From the NCBI RefSeq assembly GCF_004801885.1, contig NZ_SSSM01000003.1, forward strand, positions 434,001 through 498,000: a DNA stretch of 64,000 nucleotides, in the 5' to 3' direction. The notes beneath the pieces are model-generated. The model searched no databases and was not told the DNA's origin. It was given only the letters and a program-made list of their open reading frames with translations. The position numbers and the translations under genes are program-made. The stretch comes from Naasia lichenicola. Its GTDB lineage: Bacteria; Actinomycetota; Actinomycetes; Actinomycetales; Microbacteriaceae. Positions 59,242 to 64,000 of this stretch are shown here, one piece after another; positions within the stretch are counted from its first letter, which is position 1; each line of letters starts with the position of its first letter.

Positions 59242-59996
59242 CCCGGGCGGCCGCGGCCGACCCGACAGTACGACGGCGCCGGTCCGTCGGCGCCCTGCTC
59301 GCCGTGCTGTCCACCGCGGTGCTGACCGGACTGCTCATCACCTCCGCTCCCGGGGCCGCCGCCGGTGTCACGACCAGCTCCTCGACACCGGGATCCGTGA
59401 TGGTGAGCACCGATGGCATCACCTGGTCGCGCAGCCTGCCCGCCGGCCTCTTCGATGGATCACTGCTCGTGCCGGGAACCCCGCAGAACCGCACCCTCTA
59501 CGTGCGCAACGACTCGTCCTCCTCTGCGATCCTCGAGATCGACGCGGTCGACGCGTCGAGTGCGTCCGCCGGCTTCCTCGACCAGCTCCGACTCTCCGTG
59601 GTCTCAGGGTCCACCGCGTCCGCGATCGCCCTCACGGCGGCGGAGAATTGCGCCCCGGTCACGGCCGGCATCGTGATGGAGCCCGGCGAGAGCCTTCCCC
59701 TCGGCCTCGCGCTGGAACTCGTCGACGCCGCGGGCGAGCACCACGGCAGCATCGCGACCGTCCAACTGCATGTGCTGCTCCGCGAGGCGGGAGCGGCATC
59801 CATCAGCGCATGTCCGACACCCGCTGCCCGCCAGTCGTTCCCCTTCGTCGGCCCCGCGGGGCTCGCTGCCACCGGCTCGTCGAGCGGCCCGATGCAGGCG
59901 CTCGCCGCAGGCACGGCGGTGGTGGGGATCGTCGGCGGTGTCGCACTGATGGTCGGATCGCGTCGAGTCCGACCGAAGTCGGCGGCGCGACGGTGA
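59238..59996 (+). CDS. exported protein with C-terminal LAATG sorting-like signal
   Basis: 252 aa. Basic N-terminus (RRRRSVGALLAVLSTAVLTGLL, signal peptide), a beta-rich body (WSRSLPAGLFDGSLLVPGTP, RTLYVRNDSSSSAILEIDAV), and a C-terminal sorting-like end: GLAATGSSSG (LAATG at about 209-213), a hydrophobic helix (ALAAGTAVVGIVGGVALMVG), and Arg/Lys-rich SRRVRPKSAARR. LAxTG is the class E sortase motif of actinobacteria, so it is likely wall-anchored. GTG 59238 overlaps the preceding stop; overlaps the signal peptidase as GTGA. No sortase gene is within the window. Confidence 0.85.
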   Translation: MTRAAAADPTVRRRRSVGALLAVLSTAVLTGLLITSAPGAAAGVTTSSSTPGSVMVSTDGITWSRSLPAGLFDGSLLVPGTPQNRTLYVRNDSSSSAILEIDAVDASSASAGFLDQLRLSVVSGSTASAIALTAAENCAPVTAGIVMEPGESLPLGLALELVDAAGEHHGSIATVQLHVLLREAGAASISACPTPAARQSFPFVGPAGLAATGSSSGPMQALAAGTAVVGIVGGVALMVGSRRVRPKSAARR

Positions 59997-60688
59997 GCGG
60001 CCGGCATCGCCGCGAATCCCGACTGCCGTTCCGCGGCTCCGTGGCGGCGATCGGACTGGGCATCAGCTGGGGAGTGCTCGCCCTCGTCGTCGGGCTCGGA
60101 CTGGCGACCGTCGTCGTGCCCTTCGCGACCGGGTCGACACCGCTGACCGTGCTCACCGGATCCATGCAGCCGACGCTGCCACCCGGCACCCTGCTCATCG
60201 TCCGGCCGACCGAGGCCGCCGACATCCGGCTCGGCGACGTCCTCACCTACCAGATCCGTTCCGGGAGCGACGAGGTCGTGTCGCACCGGGTCGTGGAGGT
60301 GCGATCCGTCTCGGACGGCAGCTTCGCGTTCATGACCAAGGGCGACGCCAACGACATTGCCGACGTCGAGCCGGTGACCGAGGGACAGGTGCGCGGCACC
60401 ACGTGGTACAGCGTCCCGTTCGTCGGATACCTGGCCACCGCCATCTCGGGCGGCGGCCGGCAGTGGCTCGCGCCGCTCATCGGAGTCGGCCTGGTCGGCT
60501 ACGCGTTCGTCCAGGTCACCCTCGGCCTGCTCACCGCGCGCCGACGTCGCATCCGCCTCCAGGCCGAAGCCAGGCGGGACCCGGCTGCGGTTGTCCCCGA
60601 GACGCCAGGGGCTCCGGCGACCCCCGCGCCCACGCCCGTTGCGGCGGCGACGACGACCACACGACCGATCGCGATCCTGCGGGCGTGA
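59993..60688 (+). CDS. sipW: SipW-type signal peptidase I
   Basis: 231 aa from GTG 59993. N-terminal helix (LGISWGVLALVVGLGLATVVVPF), catalytic Ser in LTVLTGSMQPTLPPGTLLIV (about Ser57), His in DEVVSHRVVEVR (about His98) in place of the Lys of ordinary bacterial SPase I, GDANDIADVEPV with the Asp block, a second helix (APLIGVGLVGYAFVQVTLGL) and an Arg/Pro/Ala-rich tail. This is the ER-type (Ser-His-Asp) signal peptidase that processes the alternate-type signal peptides of its operon mates. The long open frame upstream belongs to the preceding gene. Confidence 0.92.
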   Translation: MSGRHRRESRLPFRGSVAAIGLGISWGVLALVVGLGLATVVVPFATGSTPLTVLTGSMQPTLPPGTLLIVRPTEAADIRLGDVLTYQIRSGSDEVVSHRVVEVRSVSDGSFAFMTKGDANDIADVEPVTEGQVRGTTWYSVPFVGYLATAISGGGRQWLAPLIGVGLVGYAFVQVTLGLLTARRRRIRLQAEARRDPAAVVPETPGAPATPAPTPVAAATTTTRPIAILRA

Positions 60689-60726
60689 AGCGCATCTGAT
60701 GCGGACGACATCGGCCCGTCAGCGCG

Positions 60727-61535
60727 TCACCGTGCTCGCGGACCCACGGCAGCGGAGGCGAGGAAGTCCTCCCAGCTGAGCCCCTGATCTGTCGCATGAT
60801 CGGTGAGATTGGCTCCGGCGCTGAACGCCTTCGACGCGGTTCCGGGAGTGCCGACCCGCAGCAGCGGACGTCGACGACCAGGGCGGCGAGATATCCGCGC
60901 ACCAGCTCCTCCATCCCGTAGGCCCGCCGGCCGCCGACCTCCGTGACGAGCCCTGCGGGTGCGCCGAGTGCCAGCTCCGCCAGGCGACGCGCCACCACAT
61001 CGGCGTCAATCGGCTGGAAGCGCCAGCCGGCGGGCACGGGGACGATGGGCAGCGCCGCCATCGCGCCCACCGCCAGCAGGGTCAGCTCGTGGAACTGGGT
61101 GGCTCGCAGGGTGCTGTGCGGGATGCCCGACTCTGCGATAGCGACCTCCGCCGCGCGCTTCTGCTCGTAGTAGCCGAACATCCCGCGATCGATCGCGGAC
61201 CGCACGGGGATCCGGTCGGCGCCCACGACCGAGATGAACACGATGTGCCCGACGCCTGCTCGGAGGGCGGCCGTCACCAGCGTCCGCGCCTTGAGCCCGT
61301 CTCCCTTTCCGCTGCCCGCGCAATGGATGACGGTTCGCACGCCGGCGATCGCTTCGGGCAGCCCCGCGCCGGACGACAGATCGGCGGGCAGGAAGTCCGC
61401 GCCGCTCAGACCCGTCCCTGCCGGCGTGCGGGCGGTGATCCTCACGGGATGTCCGTCGGCGATCAGGAGCCCTGCGACCCGGCGGCCGAGGTTGCCTGTG
61501 CCGCCGGTGATCAGAAGCGGGGTGGATCGGGTCAT
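60727..61535 (-). pseudogene. NAD(P)-binding oxidoreductase, frameshifted near its 3' end
   Basis: Rossmann start STPLLITGGTGNLGRRVAGLLIADGH, VIHCAGSGKGD and the body to about residue 220 are intact (SDR/epimerase-like). Just after the codons for GYLAA at about 60882 the conserved C-terminus continues in another frame: GRRRPLLRVGTPGTASKAFS and QGLSWEDFLASAAVGPRAR, ending at 60727. A single-base loss there explains the mismatch. The uninterrupted frame reads on to 60531 without family resemblance. Could be a true mutation or a sequencing error. Divergent from the ECF41 sigma factor, which probably controls it. Confidence 0.72.
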
Positions 61536-61569
61536 GGCCAGTGCTCTCCTCAGCGGCTCGGGATCGACT

Positions 61570-61633
61570 CGTCACATTCGCGCGACGGACGGGGTCCTAG
61601 AGGTATGACCCCGCCCGCGGAGAGAATGTGACG
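61570..61633. promoter_or_regulatory. overlapping divergent ECF41-type promoters
   Basis: Plus strand: CGTCACA (61570-61576), 16 bp, GGTC (61593-61596). Minus strand: CGTCACA (61633-61627), 16 bp, GGTC (61610-61607). The known ECF41 motif is close to TGTCACA/CGTC. They face the oxidoreductase and the sigma gene itself, 40 bp from the latter's ATG. Confidence 0.55.
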
Positions 61634-61635
61634 AC

Positions 61636-62529
61636 ATGGACCACACCGGCGACCTGACCGCCGCATTCGAGCTGCACCGACCACGGCTGCGCGCCATCGC
61701 CTATCGCATCCTCGGATCGTCCGGGGATGCCGACGACGCGGTCCAGGACACCTGGCTGCGACTCAACCGGGACGACCGCAGCGGTGTCGAAGACCTGGGG
61801 GCGTGGCTCACGACCGTCACCGCTCGCGTCGCGCTCAACCAGCTCCGCGCCCGCACGGCCCGCCGGGAGTCCTCGATCGAGCTGTTCGTGCCCGACCCAT
61901 CGGTGCAGCCGTGGCCGGAGTCGCCAATGGGCGGGGATCCCGAGCGCGAGGCGGTGCTCGCCGACAGCGTCGGTCTCGCCATGCTCGTCGTGCTCGAGAC
62001 CCTGACTCCGTCCGAGCGCATCGCATTCGTGCTGCACGACATGTTCGCCGTGCCGTTCGAGGAGATCGCGGTTCTGCTCGAGCGCAGTCCCGCCGCCGTC
62101 CGACAGCTCGCGAGCCGTGCTCGCCGTCGCGTGCACGGTGGAGCTCCCGCCGCCGATCCGGATCTCGGCCGCCAGCGGGAAGCGGTCGACGCGTTCTTCC
62201 GCGCCGCCCGTGCGGGAGACTTCCGCGCTGTGCTTCAGATCCTCCATCCCGACGTCGTGCTCCGATCCGACGGCGGCGCGAGCCGGACTGCGATGACGAT
62301 GACCATCCGAGGCGGTTCCACAGTGGCGTCGCAGGCACTCATGTTCGGCCCGTTGTCGCCATTCGCGACGCCCGCTCTGGTCAACGGCGCAGCAGGCGTC
62401 GTGGTCGCCCGCGACGGCCGGCCGCTCTCGATCATGGCGTTCGGGGTCTCAGGCGGGCGGATCGGCACCATCGACGTGCTGGCCGATCCGGACCGCCTGG
62501 CGGATGTGCTTCGCGAGTGGCCGGGTTGA
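61636..62529 (+). CDS. ECF41-type RNA polymerase sigma factor with SnoaL-like C-terminus
   Basis: 297 aa, the length expected for ECF41/SigJ. Region 2: RLRAIAYRILGSSGDADDAVQDTWLRL, GAWLTTVTARVALNQLRAR; region 4: LTPSERIAFVLHDMFAVPFEEIAVLLERSPAAVRQLASRARRRV (cited in part). The C-terminal 120 residues (AVDAFFRAARAGDFRAVLQILHPDVVLRSDGG) are the SnoaL-like extension that both restrains and activates these sigma factors. The adjacent divergent oxidoreductase is the usual type of target gene for this group. ATG 61636. Confidence 0.93.
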   Translation: MDHTGDLTAAFELHRPRLRAIAYRILGSSGDADDAVQDTWLRLNRDDRSGVEDLGAWLTTVTARVALNQLRARTARRESSIELFVPDPSVQPWPESPMGGDPEREAVLADSVGLAMLVVLETLTPSERIAFVLHDMFAVPFEEIAVLLERSPAAVRQLASRARRRVHGGAPAADPDLGRQREAVDAFFRAARAGDFRAVLQILHPDVVLRSDGGASRTAMTMTIRGGSTVASQALMFGPLSPFATPALVNGAAGVVVARDGRPLSIMAFGVSGGRIGTIDVLADPDRLADVLREWPG

Positions 62530-62555
62530 ACGCCGACTCCTCCACGGGCCGCCGC

Positions 62556-62888
62556 TCACTTCTTGGGGTCGTTGCCCCAGTTCATCAGCGAGTAGCGCCA
62601 CCGGGTCTCGGTGATGTCACCCGACGGGCGCTGGGCCGAGTGCCGCGAGACGTATCCGCTGACCTTCTTCATGTGCGCGTAGTCGTCATCGGTGAGATCC
62701 GCGACCTTCTTGCCGAGGATGCTGATGATGTGCCGGCCCGATGCGTGACCGACGGACTCGCCGCCGTCCTTCTGGCCGACCTCCTTGGACTCGTCCGTGT
62801 CGAGCCACTTCTCGAGTGCCGACGCGGTCATGTTGACCGCCTCGTGGAAGTCGGCGCGGATGCTCTTCTGCTCGTCGCTCTCGGTCAT
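62556..62888 (-). CDS. DUF3140 protein
   Basis: 110 aa, start ATG 62886-62888. IRADFHEAVNMTASALEKWLDTDESKEVG, GHASGRHIISILGKKVADLTDDDYAHMKKVSGYVSRH (cited in part) and TRWRYSLMNWGNDPKK are the conserved features. A basic-acidic, helical, possibly DNA-binding small protein; function unknown. Isolated gene. Confidence 0.85.
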   Translation of the reverse strand: MTESDEQKSIRADFHEAVNMTASALEKWLDTDESKEVGQKDGGESVGHASGRHIISILGKKVADLTDDDYAHMKKVSGYVSRHSAQRPSGDITETRWRYSLMNWGNDPKK

Positions 62889-63002
62889 CCGACCATTCTG
62901 CAATCGCTCGAACCAGGCGGAAAGCGGTTCGCGGGCACTCTGCAGTAACGACAGATCCTCAGCACCTCGCGCTTCAACCGCCGACGCTGAAGATCGGTCC
63001 GC

Positions 63003-63434
63003 TCACTCGACGCGGGTGGCGACCCTCTCGCACAGGGTGACCCACTCCCCCTCTGGCCGGTGCTCCCAGTGGTGGGTCTGCTGATGGCCATGGGCGCTGA
63101 AGGTCACGGTGGCGCGCTCGTTCTCGCCGGTGAAGGTCCAGGTCAGCCCGTCCTTCGCCAGGGAGTACTGGTGGGCGAACCCGTGGTTCTCGACGCTCCA
63201 GGAGAAGTAGCCGCCGCGGTCGGGATCCCAGCCGAGAAAGCTCATGGTGTGGAAGGGGCCGTTGGCGCGCTCATCCTGCAGCACGAAGAACTCGCCGACG
63301 TGCCAGCGTGCGGAGTGGATGCTCTTCCAGGGCGAGGCGGTGCCGTCGGGAGCGTAGGAGGTACCCTCCGCATGCCATTCACCGAGGAACGGCGCCAGTG
63401 CGCGGTGGTGTTCGAAGACCTCGTCGTCTGTCAT
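63003..63434 (-). CDS. DUF1579-like small protein
   Basis: 143 aa from ATG 63432-63434. RALAPFLGEWHAEGTSYAPDG, FFVLQDERANGPFHTMSFLGWDPDRGGYFSWSVENHG (cited in part), GLTWTFTGENERATVTFSAHG fits a lipocalin-like beta-barrel of the DUF1579 type. Ligand unknown. The upstream open frame is a shadow of the neighbouring VOC gene. Confidence 0.75.
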   Translation of the reverse strand: MTDDEVFEHHRALAPFLGEWHAEGTSYAPDGTASPWKSIHSARWHVGEFFVLQDERANGPFHTMSFLGWDPDRGGYFSWSVENHGFAHQYSLAKDGLTWTFTGENERATVTFSAHGHQQTHHWEHRPEGEWVTLCERVATRVE

Positions 63435-63521
63435 GGACAGATCGTGCGCCCGCAACCTGAAGCCCAGGCGAACGTCGCGGCCGCCCAAGGGCGATTCCTT
63501 CTCTGCCGCTAAAGTGCGGGG

Positions 63522-63875
63522 ATGAAGGTCACAGGGGTCACCGTGAGCATCGGTGTGCAGGATCTGAAAGAGGCGGTCGAGTGGTACCGCCGGGCGCTCG
63601 CGATCGAGGATCCCGCGATCGAGCCCGCCCCCGGAGTGGTCGAGCTGGACCTGGGCGGCGGAAGCTGGCTGCAGTTCATCGCGGTCCCCGCCCTGCCGGA
63701 AGAGGGCCGGGTCACGCCCTACTTCACAATCGAGGACGTGGCCGGCGAGCACGGGCGGATGAGCGCGCTCGGCTTGACGGTCACCCCATTGACCGAGGTC
63801 GAGGGCGTCGTGGCGTACTTCGACCTGACCGACCTGCACGGGACGCAGATCGGCTTCGTCACCGTCTTCGACTGA
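63522..63875 (+). CDS. VOC-family (glyoxalase/dioxygenase fold) protein
   Basis: 117 aa. VTVSIGVQDLKEAVEWYRRALAIEDP, VVELDLGGGSWLQFIAVP, TPYFTIEDVAGEHGRMSALGL and FDLTDLHGTQIGFVTVF show the paired beta-alpha-beta-beta-beta units. The metal-binding residues (His at the first strand, Glu near the end) are not all present, so activity is uncertain; might bind a small ligand or confer resistance. ATG 63522; divergent from the DUF1579-like gene. Confidence 0.85.
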   Translation: MKVTGVTVSIGVQDLKEAVEWYRRALAIEDPAIEPAPGVVELDLGGGSWLQFIAVPALPEEGRVTPYFTIEDVAGEHGRMSALGLTVTPLTEVEGVVAYFDLTDLHGTQIGFVTVFD

Positions 63876-64000
63876 GCCGGTCGAAACACGGTTGGCGGCT
63901 TCGCGCCTCGCGCTGCAGACACTTCAGCGACCCGCCGATGTTTGCATTTGTGTAACTTTGCGGTGGATGCAAGAATAGCCGAGCGATCGACTAGTCCGTT
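63876..64000. promoter_or_regulatory. AT-richer promoter-like sequence at the window end
   Basis: TTTGCATTTGTGTAACTTTG near 63941-63960 and GGATGCAAGAATAG after it; TTGCAT and ATGCAA form a 6-bp inverted pair. Probably the promoter/operator of a gene beyond the window. Confidence 0.3.

Overview
The window is very GC-rich, has strong G/C bias at third codon positions, uses many GTG starts and chains genes by ATGA/GTGA overlaps. The gene content points to a high-GC Gram-positive actinobacterium, most likely a member of the Microbacteriaceae: a fused MrpA-B antiporter subunit, ECF41 and ECF42 sigma factors, a DUF559 protein, LAxTG-type surface proteins and alternate-type (SipW) signal peptides. 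I see no rRNA, tRNA, CRISPR array, prophage or canonical insertion sequence. The family assignment is inference; no alignment was run.

Layout. 1-5.9 kb: 3'-truncated ilvD (dihydroxy-acid dehydratase), divergent from a GH38 alpha-mannosidase and a GPH-family sugar transporter. 5.8-6.9 kb: a lone DUF559 endonuclease-like gene bracketed by two copies of a 61-bp palindrome. 6.9-9.3 kb: otsAB trehalose synthesis. 9.4-16 kb: six-gene Mrp Na+/H+ antiporter operon. 16.3-17.2 kb: sugar-phosphate isomerase-like TIM barrel. 17.4-22.9 kb: TetR regulator, an MMPL exporter with an unusual C-terminal domain, and a YhgE/Pip membrane protein. 23-25.8 kb: SLC13/ArsB-like permease, a 60-aa membrane protein and an MscS channel. 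25.9-32.9 kb: a gamma-glutamylation catabolic cluster (glutamine synthetase-like ligase, gamma-glutamyl hydrolase, aldehyde dehydrogenase, SDR, FadR-type regulator, ethanolamine-type permease). 33-37.8 kb: SnoaL-like protein, GH15 trehalase/glucoamylase, an acidic peptide, SRPBCC protein, Dps and two CrcB fluoride channels. 37.9-41.7 kb: methionine salvage (mtnA, mtnK, fused mtnC-mtnB). 41.8-45.3 kb: HxlR/oxidoreductase pair, then an ECF42 sigma factor with two DGPF (YCII) proteins. 45.6-51.7 kb: a second methylthioribose kinase with a ribose-type ABC importer, divergent from mtnD. 51.9-56.1 kb: SfnB/DszC-like flavoprotein and two tandem SGNH-GAF fusion proteins. 56.4-60.7 kb: a surface-protein operon of three exported proteins and their SipW-type signal peptidase. 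60.7-64 kb: a frameshifted NAD(P)-binding oxidoreductase divergent from an ECF41 sigma factor, then DUF3140, DUF1579-like and VOC proteins.

How the genes work together. The two mtn loci plus the importer would take up methylthioribose, phosphorylate it and carry it through to the acireductone dioxygenase step; no MTA nucleosidase or phosphorylase is visible here. The 26-33 kb cluster looks like a pathway in which an amino alcohol (probably ethanolamine) is gamma-glutamylated, oxidised in two steps by the SDR and the aldehyde dehydrogenase, and hydrolysed.

The most unusual feature is a population of near-palindromic repeats of fixed length in at least seven families (61, 61, 58, 47, 79, 61 and 50 bp). 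They sit only in intergenic regions or at gene ends. Every copy I found lies just downstream of at least one gene and none lies in a purely divergent promoter gap. Some pairs bracket a single gene. They behave like mobile or dispersed hairpin terminators (REPIN-like), and the DUF559 gene wedged between two copies is a candidate partner.
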